Assembly (NCBI GenBank): GCA_964016875.1
Contig: OZ024724.1
Span: 10,898,501-10,962,500 of the forward strand
Direction of reading: 5' to 3'
DNA: 64,000 bases
Source of the DNA: Fallopia convolvulus
Taxonomy: Eukaryota; Streptophyta; Magnoliopsida; Caryophyllales; Polygonaceae
Shown: positions 1 to 11,115 of the stretch, piece by piece
Layout: each line of letters starts with the position of its first letter
Numbering within the stretch: position 1 is the stretch's first letter
Notes under the pieces: generated by a model
What the model saw: only the letters and a program-made list of their open reading frames with translations
The model's database searches: none
Told to the model about the DNA's origin: nothing
Made by a program: the position numbers and the translations under genes

Positions 1-64
1 CCCGAAAAATGCTAAATGAACAAAACTTGGCACAATTAAAGTCTCCCCGGCAACAACGCCAATT
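1..64 (-). mobile_element. A0 Athila-like element: 5' internal end with primer binding site
   Basis: Read on the minus strand, this is the start of the internal region of an Athila-type Ty3/gypsy element. Bases 44-61 complement the 3' end of plant tRNA-Asp with about two mismatches, so they are a primer binding site. The following leader shares an ATTTTTCGGG stretch with the same position in A1 (near 5787). The rest of this element lies off the left edge. Confidence 0.75.
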
Positions 65-125
65 TGTTGAGAGGGTTTCTTGACAACAAATAAATTTATA
101 ATCAAGACCACGCTGAGTACAAGGG

Positions 126-373
126 AGTCAAGTTTGCCCAAGAGAGAAAGTCTATTTCATGTTTTGTTACTTGGAGCGCAAGTAATCAATCAGTAGTAGG
201 ATTATTATCAAAAGAGAGAGATTTCTAAGGTTAGTTGATTTACTTGCTTAGTCAAGTTTGCCCACGAGAGAAAGTCTATGTCAAGTTTTGTTACTTGGAG
301 TGCAAGTAATCAATCAATAGTAGGATTATTATCAAAAGAGAGAGATTTCTAAGGTTAGTTGATTTACTTGCTT
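126..373. repeat. 124-bp direct tandem duplication inside the A0 LTR
   Basis: Bases 126-249 and 250-373 are two adjacent copies with only a few differences. The second copy runs directly into the hairpin at 354-406. The duplication is not present in the A1 LTRs. Confidence 0.85.
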
Positions 374-406
374 AGTTTCGTTAACTAAGCAAGTAAATCA
401 ATTAAC
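354..406. repeat. 23-bp near-perfect inverted repeat in the A0 LTR
   Basis: Bases 354-376 and 384-406 are reverse complements with one mismatch, separated by 7 nt (TTCGTTA). A transcript of either strand could fold into a strong hairpin. Confidence 0.85.
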
Positions 407-1507
407 ATTCGTTCAATTAATTAACTTTACTATCTATCTCTTCTACCTCAACTTGGATTGATCAACATTCGTTTCAAAACATTAAGTTGACTATTCTGAT
501 TAAAGGTTTCTGCTTTCGCTTCAACTATGAACGAGAAATTCCTTTTCCACTTTCGTTTCAAGGATTAAGAACAAGAGAATAGATTCATGTAATAAAAACA
601 ATCACGACATGATCAAGAGCAAGCATACATAACCATTGTTGGGTTTAACCCCAACCTTAGAGAGAAGGACTACTCACAAATCATAATTAAAAACAAAGCA
701 ATTGAATTATAAAGAAAGACTTACAAACTGAATTCAAAACAAAACTTGTCTTCCAAGCAATCTCCAATCTCGTCTCTCTATCTCTCGCCCCTCTCCTCTT
801 ATTCCTCTCTTCCTCCAAATTCCCCTCCAAATGATGATTGAAAAACTAGGGCTAGACAAGAGTATTTATATAGAGAAAATTAAAGCTATCTATAAGGAAA
901 TAAATCTCTAAAAGATATATCACTTAAACTATCTAATAATATAAAGATATGGGATAAAATTATTAAATGCGCTGACTCGGGTTATTCGCTACCGACCCAT
1001 TTACCCACGGTATCGACCCTATCAAGGTCGGTAGAATTCTGTTGAAAATTCTTCACTTGGGTATCTCATTATCAACCTTAGTGCCCTCGATACCGACCTT
1101 GTCACCCTCGTTATCGACCACCACATGATCGTTACCGACCCCCTTCAGCCTTGAAAAAACCTTGTAATTGAGATATCTCCTTCATTAGGGGGTCGTTAAC
1201 CTTCGTTTTTGTTATGACTCTTGTTCCTTAGGCTTGGTAAAATGTTTCTAATCTTCATTCATATCTTCATTTGGATATTCAATGTCACTCTTGAGTGATT
1301 TTCTCGCCTTTTTTGCTCCACTCCTTAAACATGCTTCAAAACAGCTCCAAAACCTAAAAAAACACCACCAAAACTTATGTAGACTCCATATCTTAAGGAA
1401 ATACGAAAACCTACACAAATGACTCAAAACAAAACACAAAACTAAAGAAAAAGACTCAAACATATTAAAAACACATCCTAAAAACACAACTAAAAAGGCG
1501 GATATCA

Positions 1508-1995
1508 AAATACCCCTACATAGTTTTGCTTGTCCTTACGCAATCAACTAGACATCAACCAAAACCACCAACACATTCTTCAAGACTATGCCCTTATCAA
1601 AAACAACATCAAAGCACAAGTAGAACAAATACACAAGTGATTCTAACGTCAATACACATATATGAGCAACCTTAAGCAAAAGCAACTATAAATCCAACCT
1701 CACAAGGGTAATGTATTTCACTCAACTCTCAAGTGTTTAGACATATAATAACAACTCTCAACTCAATCCAAAATACAAAAACTCATAGTCATTGTTACTT
1801 ATATGACCAAAATCTCCACCAGAGATGTTAAAACATATAAAAATCATCAAGAGAACTTAGGCTCAATGAAAAACTTCATAGAGGATTCCATTCGGTCGGG
1901 TTGTAATGGGGCTTGGTAATAACAATAAGTCATGGAAATATTCTGATTTGTGGTGCTAAAAATCCTGGTTTGTGGTGGCAATGTATAGAAGCACC
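1508..1995 (-). other. A0 3' untranslated region, truncated
   Basis: Read on the minus strand this matches the last ~480 bp before the 3' LTR of A1 (about 33200-33644): GCACCACAA, an AAGCCCCATT block, then the GGACAAGCAA stretch just before the LTR. There is no coding sequence. The homology stops near 1995, where copia C ORF3-region sequence begins; no target duplication is seen there, so the join is a deletion or recombination junction. Confidence 0.7.
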
Positions 1996-2054
1996 TAATT
2001 GTTCCCAACAGTTCCTTCACCAAAGGGAAGGGTCCCTTGTACTTGATCCTTGAG

Positions 2055-3597
2055 CTATTCAGAGTGATGCATTTTCTGGACTACAGACAGGTCCAGTTCC
2101 CTTCCAAGGGTCAATTCTTCCTTAGTGTCATCGTAGAGGCCCTCCTTGACCATGAGCTTCTTTACCAAGTTAGAGTATGGCAGGGAATGAGTAGGAGAGG
2201 CGAGAGAATTTTCCATGTGCCCAAGTATGACTAAGGGCAAGTTGATGAGCATCTTGTGGAGGAAGTGGAAGAGGAGAATGGCGTCTTGAATATTGAGGTG
2301 ATATATGGCGCTTCTCCTTTAGTGGAATCACAACCGTGATAATGAACTGGTGAGCCAGTTTTGCGAGGAGAGAGAGGTTGTGAGTCAGAGTGCCTGAGGT
2401 GGAAACATGGCCGTCATAAATGCTGTAGTAGATCTCATCTTTGTTGAAATCGCCACAATTCTTGTGAGGAAGGAAACCCAATCCTTTGACAGGGACATTC
2501 AATTGACGACTAATGGAGGAGGCGGTGAAGATGTTGGCATCGCCTTAAAGAGTGATAGTGCCATGAGTGCCTTCGTCGTTGATGACGAAGTTGTTGTAGA
2601 AGAGGCGTACTTGCTCATGGTCGACTGTCACAGAAGAGTCGCACAACAAGTCCCATCCTTGGTCCTTGATGAGCTCCCAAAAGTCCCCGAGCCCATGTGG
2701 AGTGAGAAAGGACTCAGAAAGGGCCAGAGGGGTGATGAGCTTGCGGTCCGATGTAATAGGAACCCTTGTCGTTTCAGCTCCCTTGCCCTTCTTACTTTTG
2801 GTCCCTTTGGAGGAGGTAGCAACCTTTCTTTTATTTGGTGGAGAGGCGTTGGACTTAAGAAAAAGAACGGGATCCTTTTCCCTAACGGACGCCATGCGAC
2901 AGAACAAGGCGACGTTCTTAGAGAGAAGGAATGGGAGTCGATGGGATTGGTGGTCCCATCAGTGGTAGGAAGAGAAGGAGTGGTGGAGATGGGATCTCTG
3001 GGACTAGACTGCCCGAATATAGGGTTAGGGGTGGACGAGGGTGGGAGATCATGGGATTGAGAGTTCATAGATCCTGAAGGAAGGGGTAGAGATGATGAAC
3101 GAGGAAGAGGGAGTGGTTATGGAAGAGAAGAAGAGAGGTTTAGGATTTGATCGAGGGAGAGGGTTGACGTTTTCTTCTTCTTCTTCTTCTTTGGAAGATC
3201 GAAAGAGGAAGATTTGAGGCTTTTTCGTTTGATTTTGGATTGGGGAGGACCAGGACCAAAACTAACGACGATAATGCTCCTAGAAGATGTGGAGATAGAT
3301 GGAGGAGATTGAGAAGAGGTGGGCGGAAGTGGCGGTTGGGAAGAGATGGTTAGGGGAGTACGCGATTGCGCCGCCGGAAGAGAGGATGTTGCCCTAGAAT
3401 CTCGTATTTCAGAAGTGATGATCCGATGCGCTCTTTGTGAAGGCGGGGATGAACATAGTCGTGGATGGCTTTGTAAAGATTTCTCGAGTGGCTGGATCTG
3501 GTTCTTTATCGACCTCTTGGAGCATGAGGGCGTAGATGGATTTAGGTTTGGTGTTTATCCACTCACCAATTTGCTCATTTAGGTGGAAGAGTACCAT
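2055..3597 (-). pseudogene. C ORF3 remnant (copia third ORF)
   Basis: Pieces of this frame on the minus strand match S1 ORF3 in order. The start is near 3597, with an NEQIGEWI segment like QIKEWV of S1. A block then holds LLCDSSVTVD and FYNNF. This is followed by LSLLAKLAHQFI, and the C-terminal GHMENSLAS and LPYSNLVKKL parts at 2055-2252. The FYNNF and LAHQFI segments resemble the plant 'putative plant transposon protein' domain found downstream of pol in SIRE-type elements. The frame is broken by several shifts. No signal peptide or membrane segment is evident. Its biochemical role is unknown. Confidence 0.75.
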
Positions 3598-4250
3598 GGG
3601 AGAGAGTTGGGATGAGAGTATTGAGAAGAGAAGGGTTTTGGAATTTTTCTACATTTGGGAGGGGGAGAGTTTCAAGGAAATAAAGTTGCAGAGAGCAAAG
3701 GTTGAAGAAGGTCCCAAAAATGGAAAAGAGAGGTGTTATAAGAGGATTTGGGAATAGGGGAAAGAGGGTAAAAAAGCAATCCCATTTTAAACATCAGCCA
3801 ATAAGGGTATTGTACCTCTTCAACCTCCTCTACACGTTTGGGACACGCGTAATCAGTTCCTTGGAAAGGAGCATCACGCATTTGAAATTCGTGGCCTTGA
3901 GTGTTCCAACTTCTAACACACCTTTCCCACTTCCTGAGTGGCATTTCAACTTTGTAAGATTCAGTTTTCCTTTGCTAGTGATCAAAAGTGCAAGCCACTT
4001 CCCATGATCATTGAGAGGCCAGGTTTGAGTAGAGTGGACAAGGAAACTCATACTCAAAATCATTTGTGAGGTTAGGGAACTCAAAAGGGGAACGAGACAA
4101 TTGCAACTCGTTAAAGGGCAGACAAGAGGGTTCATGAGAAGCGTTTGTCTGGTTCACAGCTAAGGGTTGGTTTCATGATCAACCGTCATAGTAGCTTGTA
4201 ATAAGGGTTAAGGGAACTCTGGTTGATCATTTTGGGCCAAAAGAGAAGTT
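3598..4250 (-). other. C interval between pol and ORF3 (first half), possible ORF3 promoter
   Basis: This is homologous to 13924-14530 of S1. On the minus strand it contains a CTTATAAC TATA-like box at about 3733-3741, a pyrimidine-rich leader before the ORF3 start at 3597, and a CCAAT motif (plus strand) near 3798. The A1 insertion at 4256 separates it from the pol end at 35244. Confidence 0.5.
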
Positions 4251-4255
4251 CCAAC
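4251..4255. repeat. A1 target site duplication, left copy (CCAAC)
   Basis: CCAAC lies directly before the 5' LTR and again at 35116-35120 directly after the 3' LTR. Removing A1 and one copy joins C sequence. Confidence 0.9.
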
Positions 4256-5738
4256 TGATGTCGCATATTTTAGTTGGTTTTTGTGGGTAGTTTTCTAGCT
4301 AGGTTGAGTCTTTTCTAGGTTTATTATGTTGTTTTGCATATAACTCCGACCCTCTTTGGAGAATTGGAGTCGTTTGTGTTTGTTTGTTGCGTTTGTAGGT
4401 ATTTGAAGCGTTGAGGAGGAGATATCCCGAGTTTTTCAAGCTTTCTAGGAGGTGGCGTTAGAGTTATCTTTTGGTGATGTTGATAGAAGGATGAGAATCA
4501 GTGCAATTGAAGGTTTGATGATTCCAAGGTGAAGATTTCAAGATCAAGATGCTTTAAAAAGGAGCTAAAGGAAGTTTTAGAAGGCCAAGAGCGATTAAAG
4601 AAGGAACATTGAAGAAGAACCAAGCTTGGGAGCAAGTTTTGAGCAAAGAAGTGAAGAAATCAAGTGTTGATGACGTCGGTGGCGACCCACTCTGGGACGG
4701 TACCGAGCGCCTCCGTGTCTAAGTGGAAATAAACTTGTGCCTTAAGTTAGGTTTTAGTAAATGTTTTATTTATGGGCCTTTTTAAGATAGAATTTAGTTA
4801 CCTTATGAAGACATTCCTACCACTATATAAGGTTCTTTTATGGTTAATTTTTAGGGGGGGCGCTTTAGGAGAGACAGAACGAGTTTGCAAGTTTACTTTC
4901 TAGGGTTAACTCTTATTCCATGCTCTTAGACGATTTTAAGAGAGACTTGGAGGTTTGCTTGAGAATTGTAAGTTGTCTTTTGAATTGATGTTTGTTTGGT
5001 TTTGAATTATGTCTTCTCTTTTATTTATGGATGTTGATTGCGTGATGGATCGTGAGTAGTCTATTTTTCTAGGGTCAGGGTGAAACCCGACGAGTTGTGC
5101 ATGATTAAAGCATGAATCTTTGAAACCATCCTTTTTAATCTCTATCCTTTATTCTTCTTGTTTGTTATCAATTCCTTGATGAAAGTTAAGGTATGTTCAT
5201 GTTTATAATTGAATCGAAAGATTAAATTGTGAATTTGGATAATATTTGGGTGAAAGCGAAAGTTAAAACCTTTAGAAAACAAGTAGGGTCGCAAGTTTAG
5301 ATCTTTACGAAAGTTAGGATTTATGCTTGATTATTCATGACGAAAGTCATTGATGGGATTATTTTTGGTTGATTTTGATTCATGTTTTTATGCATAGCTT
5401 GTTGTGGTGAATCCTTTGCTCTAGATCTGTTTTAATTTGATTTTTCGAAGTTTATTTGTTACCCGAATAGGTCGGTGACGACCCCCCTTAGGTCAGTACC
5501 GCTCTCTCAGTGCTTTCTAGTTTATCCTGTATTTTTGTGTCGTGTTTAGGTCGTCTCTGACCTGGTGTGGGTTGGTGCCGAGCACCTGCTGCGTGAGTTT
5601 TGCTTTGTTTTGTTTTAATTTTAGTAGGATTAATAGCTAGACTTAGATACTTCTAATTCCCATGGACGAACCTGACTCCCCTGTACTCAGCGGGGTCTTG
5701 ATTATAAATTTATTTGTTGTCAAGAAACCCTTCCAACA
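4256..5738 (+). repeat. A1 5' LTR (1483 bp)
   Basis: It pairs with 33645-35115. There is a TATA box ACTATATAAGG at about 4822-4832; the 3' LTR has TATCTAAG there instead. GGTCG-type palindromes lie at 4675-4687, 4695-4709, 5470-5483, 5491-5503, 5549-5562 and 5570-5583. There are dozens of differences between the two LTRs, so the insertion is not recent. Confidence 0.92.
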
Positions 5739-5741
5739 AAT

Positions 5742-5759
5742 TGGCGCCGTTGCCGGGGA
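5742..5759 (+). promoter_or_regulatory. A1 primer binding site for tRNA-Asp
   Basis: TGGCGCCGTTGCCGGGGA is a full 18-nt complement of the 3' end of plant tRNA-Asp(GTC) including CCA, as I know that tRNA. It starts 3 nt after the LTR. This primer choice is typical of Athila elements. Confidence 0.9.
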
Positions 5760-5860
5760 TTTAGTTTAGTTTCTTTGTCTAGTTATTTTTCGGGTTTGGG
5801 AATAGCCCATACCCTTTTGTGTTTACTAATTCGTTTTCTCTTGATTGTGTGCGCAGGTGT

Positions 5861-6156
5861 ATGCCCCCTAGTTCGCGAAGGGGAGTCGACCTCATTCCTT
5901 TTGATTCCGAACTTGAGAGAACCCTTCGCCGCAAGCTAAGAGAAAGACGAGCAATGGCCGACGCCGAAGCTCTTACTCGAGAAGTGAAGCAACTCCGCAC
6001 TGAGATGCAGCGCATACAAATGGACCGAGACGCTCAGGCTGCAAATGCATGGTGGGCTCAGGCGCAACTGGACGCGATTCCGCAAAACGCTAAACATTAC
6101 ATGCATCCTGAATTTTAAGTCCCCGAATCTGCTATTATTCTCCCTGTGATCGAGCA
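5861..6156 (+). pseudogene. A1 gag, 5' part
   Basis: The frame starts MPPSSRRG and continues with a charged, probably coiled-coil segment rich in E, R and Q (about residues 20-65). It meets a TAA after MHPEF at 6118 and then reads to the G1 insertion point. The codons before the insertion (VIE then CA) resume in the same frame at 23704 after removal of one GAGCA copy. Gag would form the intracellular particle. A start further upstream (near 5819) is also open. Confidence 0.75.
6152..6156. repeat. G1 target site duplication, left copy (GAGCA)
   Basis: GAGCA is repeated at 23704-23708. Collapsing the two copies restores the A1 gag frame (VIEHITLIK), which is strong evidence for the insertion. 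Confidence 0.85.
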
Positions 6157-6945
6157 TGCGATGAGTCCCGGCTTGGATCGCCTTGCAACTGGTTCGAATG
6201 AGTGGATGTGAAGATGGAATTGTCCCCTTTGATTGCTCCACGTTCGAACAAGTGAAGATGGTTGTAGAATCCAACAAACTCAAAGATAAACAAACTGATT
6301 TTTTTTGTATTTTATTAATGGGATAAGTATTTGATTTTTGTATGGATAAACTCACCAAACAAAGATCAAACAAGGCAAAATTCGGTTGGGATAAACTCAC
6401 CCAAACGAACTAGGCCAAAGCTTTGATGAACACACAAAGGTGAGGATCACTTGGTTGGACGCCCCAAGTAAGAGTTGCAAGCCATAGGCTCGACTTAAGC
6501 TCCAGTGTTTTAATCAAAAGATAATCTGAAAATACAATGGCAATATGGCTTTAAATAAGCCTCAAAATGCCAGCAAAAGGCTTCTCAAATTTGGTCATTA
6601 AGAGAAGGCACCGAAGGGTCTTCACTTGAATGAAGGCTGCTTGCATTAAGAGAAGGAACCAATGGGTTTTCACTTGATTGAAGGCTGCTTGCATTAATGG
6701 AAGGTGAGCCTTGATGGTGGTTGAGTAATGGCGCCACTTGGAATGGGGAATTAAGTGCATTAAATTCACCAAGTGAGCCAGCAACTTGAAGCAGCATAAT
6801 TACGGCCTCTTGGTGGCTTGGTGACGTGGCCATGGTGGCTAATCCAGCTCAGAGGTGGTCCTTGAGGAGTCTAGCTCGGCTTCTTGTAATGGGGCCAAGA
6901 AGAGGTGGCGTCAAATCATGATGTGGTCTAGGTTGGGACACATCA
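6157..6945 (-). repeat. G1 3' LTR (789 bp)
   Basis: On the minus strand it runs from TGATGTGTCC, directly after the polypurine tract, to GGGACTCATCGCA. It pairs with 22958-23703, which lacks the first ~14 bases of this LTR. It contains a 48-bp tandem repeat at 6596-6691 with a partial third unit. Confidence 0.85.
6596..6710. repeat. 48-bp tandem repeat in the G1 LTR
   Basis: Units at 6596-6643 and 6644-6691 and a partial third differ by few bases. The same array is in the other LTR near 23366-23480. The length is a multiple of three, so the minus frame encodes repeated NASSLxSSE peptides, probably without meaning. Confidence 0.8.
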
Positions 6946-9570
6946 TCCCCTCCCTCTTGAGAAGGATTCGACCTCGAATCTTCATCATCGGAATCACCTT
7001 CACCTGAAACAAATGGAGATAAATCCGAAACATTAAAAACATCATACACACCATACTCACTAGGCAATTCAAGGTGATATGCATTGTTGTTGATTCGCTC
7101 GAGCACTTGAAAAGGACCATCACCTCTAGGCTTCAATTTGGAGTCACTTCTCTATCTGTGTAATGCCATCGATCTTTGCGAAGGTGTACCGAAACAAGAT
7201 CTCCAGGTTCTAAAATCAGCTCCTTACGCCCCTTATTAGCGTGCTTGACATATTGAGACGTTCACTTCTCTATCTGTTTACGAGTAGATTCATGAAGAGC
7301 CTTGATCTTCTCAGCTTGTGTAACGCCATCCATGCTCTCCTTGTCTTTAATGGTGAGTGGAACAAGGTCCAAAGGAGTAGTGGGATTCTTGCCATGAACG
7401 ACTTCGAAGGGAGACTTCTTTGTGGCGGAATGGATTGAATGGTTGTACGCAAATTCAATGAAAGCTAAACATTCCTCCCACCTGCGCAAGTTAGTTCGCA
7501 ACAAAGAACGAAGCAAGGCACCTAAAGTACGATTCACAACTTCAGTTTGTCCGTCCGTTTGGGGGTGAAATAAAGTGGAAAACAATAACTTAGTACCCAT
7601 TTTATCCCACAAAGTCTTTCAAAAGTGACTCAAAAATTTGGCATCCCGATCGGACACAATGGTCTTAGGAACTCCATGAAGCCGCACAACTTCATTGAAA
7701 AACAAATCAGTCACATGGGCATCATTGTGGGTCTTATGGCAAGCAATAAAATTCGCCATTTTAGAGAAATAGAATCACACCCCCTTTTGGAACGGGGCAA
7801 TCCAAGCACGAAATCCATGGAAATGTCTTTCCAAGGCTCGTGTGGGATAGGATGTGGGGTGTATAAGCCATGAGGGTTCAACTTAGACTTAGCACGCAAA
7901 CATACAACACAAGAAGCACAAAATTTCTCAACATCTTTATGCATGCGTGGCCAATAAAAATGTTCTTTAAGCATGTTCAAAGTCTTAGAAATGCCAAAGT
8001 GTCTCATTAACCCTCCCCCATGGGCCTCATGCACAAGTAATCTACGAGTAGAACTACTCGGTATACACAACTTATCACCCTTAAATAGGTAGCCATCATG
8101 GATAAAATATGGATCTTTACTACTTTTCTTAGAGCATGCAAGATAAGTTTCACCAAAGTCCAAATCAGTAGCATATAAATCTCTCATGAATGTAAAACCT
8201 AGCATGCGAGAATCTAAAGATGAAATTAGAGTGTACCTTCTAGAGAGAGCATCAGCCATCACATTGTCCTTCCCTTTCTTATGCTTGATTACATATGGAA
8301 AGGACTCGATGTACTCAACCCATTTGGCATGACGCTTGTTCAGTTTTGCTTGACCTCGAAGGTACTTGAGAGCCTCGTGATCGGAGTCTATGACAAACTC
8401 CTTGGGTAACAAGTAATGTTCCCATGTCTTGAGCACTCGAACCAAGGCTAGAAGCTCTTGATCATACGTGGGATATCTCAGCTCAGCACCGCTCAACTTC
8501 TCACAAAAATATGCGATGGGGCGGCCTTCATGCATGAGTACACCTCCTAGGCCAACTCCCGAAGCATCACACTCTACTTCAAACGTCTTGGAGAAGTCGG
8601 GCAAAACCAGCAATGGAGCGTTGGTTAGCTTTTCTTTAAGAGTTGTGAAAGATTGCTCTTGGGAAACCCCCCATTTGAAGAGCACATTCTTCTTGGTAAG
8701 TTCACTTAAGGGTGATGCAAGGGTGCTAAAATCCCTCACAAAACGCCTATAAAAACTGGCCACCCCAAGAAAACTCCTTACTTGCATCATTGAGGTTGGC
8801 GTGGTCCATTCTCGTATGGCATTCACCTTGGCTTCAGCAACGTGCACACCTGACTTACTTACAACAAAGCCAAGAAACACAACATGGTCGGAGCAAAAAT
8901 GGCACTTGCCAAAGTTAGCATAAAGCTTTTCCTTCCTAAGCACCTCTAGAACTTGTTTAATATGCATCACATGGTCATCAAGTGTGTTGCTATATATTAG
9001 AATATCATCAAAATAAACCACAACAAAATGACCAATAAAAACTCTAAGAACATGATTCATGAGTCTCATAAAGGTACTAGGTGCATTCGTTAAACCAAAG
9101 GGCATGACTAAACATTCGTAAAGACCTTGTTTGGTCTTAAATGCAGTTTTCCACTCGTCGCCCTCCTTCATTTGAATTTGATGGTATCCGCTCTTCAAAT
9201 CAATCTTGGAGAAGATGTTGGAACCATGTAGCTCATCCAACATGTCGTCAAGCCTCGGAATGGGGTGGCGGTATTTAACGGTGATGTTGTTGATGGCACG
9301 ACAATCTACACACATGCGCCAACTCCCATCTTTTTTTGGCACCAAAATCACTACAACTGTGCATGGGATCAAGCTTTCCCTCAGATATCCCTTGTCTAGG
9401 AGGTCTTGCACTTGTCTTTGAAATTTTTTGGCCTCAGTTGGATTGGTACGATATGCAGCTCGGTTGGGCAATGTGGCTCCGGGCACAAAGTCGATTTGAT
9501 GTTCTATTCCACGTATAGGCGGCTGCCCACTTGGAATATCCTCAGGAAAGACGTCTTCAAATTCCTGCAA
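6849..9570 (-). pseudogene. G1 pol: reverse transcriptase, RNase H, integrase
   Basis: The long frame 9570-7711 (619 aa) starts near FEDVFPEDIP. RT motifs are FSKIDLKSGYHQ, MPFGLTNAPSTF and YFDDILIYS (F/YxDD catalytic pair). RNase H follows (VECDASGVGLGG; KGKDNVMADALSRR). The integrase zinc domain is HFGISKT...CASCVVC. The integrase core acidic residues are SMDFV, then SDRD (near 7650) and TEVVNR (near 7560). A small deletion near 7780 after CDSI removes the VVVDRF-like stretch and shifts frame, and a stop lies near 7620. The C-terminus (FNVSDLSPF, then GPITRSRARLL) continues into the 3' LTR. It would copy RNA to DNA and insert it. Confidence 0.88.
6946..6962 (-). promoter_or_regulatory. G1 polypurine tract
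   Basis: The minus strand reads AAGAGGGAGGGGA directly before the LTR start TGATGTG. This is the expected plus-strand DNA primer. Confidence 0.75.
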
Positions 9571-9662
9571 TAAACCAAACCATTGTCAACAAAAAGATTA
9601 TCCTTAAAAAGAAGAATTAGACACATTTGCCTTCCCTGAATTTCCTTGGTGATCTCTTTTCC

Positions 9663-10358
9663 TCAAGCCACCATTAAATGCTTGGAGCTTCCCTCAAACG
9701 CCTTAAGCTCCATCTTCTTCTTGTTGTTGCTCCTTCTTCGTAGCTCATTAGCTTCTTGGTCAACCGTTACTTCATGAGGAGCCAAAGGATGAAGTGTGTA
9801 CTTTTTGCCTTCCAAGTGAAAGATATACTCATTGGAAACACCTTGATGAATCATAGCCCTATCGTATTGCCAAGGACGACCAAGGAGTAGATGGCACGCT
9901 GTCATGGAAACCACATCACATAGAACTTCATCCTCATATTGTCCAATGGTAAACTTGAGCTTGACTTGCTCCTTCACCATGATGGGTTCATTAGAATTCA
10001 GCCAATGCAATGAGTAGTGAACCTTGTGTGGAATGGTTTTGAGGTTGAAACGCCTCACCACTTCAACATCAACCAGATTACTACACGATCCTCCATCAAT
10101 TATCACGCTACACACTTTGCCTTGGATAAAGCATCGTATGTGAAATATATTCTCTTGCTGCGAAGGCACGTTAGGAATTTCACAATTAAGAAGCGTACGC
10201 TGAACAACAAAACACTCACCGGTTACGGGAACTAGACCAATCTCTTCTTCGATGATGTCGTTGTTTCCTTCGTCCTCTTCTTGCTCCTCGTCCTCAGATT
10301 CGTACTCTCCTACTTTTGTTGAGGAGCACTTGCTTCTTTGTGGGACAATTACAAGCAT
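9663..10358 (-). pseudogene. G1 gag C-terminus and aspartic protease
   Basis: The frame of about 231 aa has an acidic stretch, then a retropepsin region with IIDGGSCSN as the active-site loop (D-G-G form common in chromoviruses) and HLLLGRPWQYD as the distal motif. It would cleave the Gag-Pol polyprotein. It lies just upstream of the RT frame, and the two are separated by an in-frame stop near 9661. Confidence 0.82.
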
Positions 10359-10953
10359 AATGGCCTCTCCCCAAGCACTTGTAACACATCAAGTCGCGGG
10401 TGCGCGTGTTAGCTTCCTCTTTGGGCTGGGTTGGAGTGTAGGACGTCTCTTTCTTGGGAGGTACTCGGCTGATCTCATTCTTGGAGTCTCGGGACTCACT
10501 CTTCTTGTAGGGTTGTGAAGAACCAGTTGTGCTTTGGCCCCACACACGTCCACTTCCACCTCCCTTCCTCTTTTGGAAGTTGTGGTAAACTTGGCTGGTG
10601 TAGTGAAGAACGTCCTCTATAGGTGTGCTAGAACAAAATCTCTGCATTTCCACATAGGTAGCCAAATCCGAGTTGAGACAACCTATGAATTTAGAAACCA
10701 CATACCTCTCCAAAAAGATACCTCTCCAAAAAGAGTACTCGGGATCGGTACACTAATTGGCGCAACTCCTTATAATACTCTTCGGGTGTTCGAGCTCCTT
10801 GTCTCACACGCTCCAACTTGACTTGGACACGATCAAGGTAGTCCTCGGGCACAAACCGTTGGCGCATGGCGTCTTTAAGCTCAGCTCAAGTGCTAATGCA
10901 AAATCTGTAAAATGAATGGTAGCTACGGCCACTCGTTGGGCATCATGATAGTT
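10294..10953 (-). pseudogene. G1 gag, middle part with zinc knuckle
   Basis: The frame carries a CCHC knuckle, CYKCLGRGHYACNCP, near 10350-10395, preceded by a basic, serine-rich linker. The upstream part to 10953 (HDAQRVAVATIHFTDFA) is the central gag domain, broken by frameshifts near 10720 and 10800. Gag would bind the element RNA. The S1 insertion at 10959 separates it from the N-terminal part at 21066-21764. Confidence 0.78.
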
Positions 10954-10958
10954 ATAAT

Positions 10959-11101
10959 TGTTGGATCGTAAACGGTTAGCAATGAGCTTAGGAACTGGCA
11001 ATTAAGCTGTTCCCAAGGCAGCCGAAGTAAATAATTGCAAGTGATAAAAACAGTAAAAGGCACAGTTCCTTTATAGAGGAACCCCAACAACGTCCCAACA
11101 A
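10959..11101 (-). repeat. S1 3' LTR, internal deletion derivative (143 bp)
   Basis: The ends TGTTGGATCG and CCAACA match the 1059-bp right LTR, but about 916 bp between GGAACCCC and AACAACGTCC are gone. The breakpoints share CCC. The TATA-like CTATAAAGG (minus strand) at about 11075 is kept; the upstream U3 is lost. Confidence 0.88.
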
Positions 11102-11115
11102 TTTCCCCCTTTTTG
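11102..11115 (-). promoter_or_regulatory. S1 polypurine tract
   Basis: The minus strand reads AAAAAGGGGGAAAT directly before the LTR. A second similar tract, AAAAGGGGGAAATAC, lies at about 11342-11356. The stretch 11116-11504 between ORF3 and the LTR has no other recognisable feature. Confidence 0.75.

Larger units (their letters stand above)
65..1507 (-). repeat. A0 Athila LTR (1443 bp), flanked by element sequence on both sides
   Basis: The LTR reads TGATATCC to CTCAACA on the minus strand. Its start and end match the A1 LTRs (4256-5738 and 33645-35115), and it carries a TATATAAATA box on the minus strand at 864-873. It holds several GGTCGGTNNCGACC-like motifs at 980-1145. The right flank is the 3' untranslated end of an Athila element and the left flank is a primer binding site and leader. 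It is therefore a junction LTR of a tandem pair, not a normal 5' or 3' LTR. Confidence 0.8.

Noticed and set aside
2407..3060. Plus-strand 217-codon frame over the C ORF3 region as a gene
   Set aside because: It is the antisense of the ORF3 remnant, has no family resemblance, and the minus strand explains the sequence.
5742..5759. tRNA gene fragment
   Set aside because: The tRNA-Asp complement is only the 18-nt primer site adjoining an LTR.
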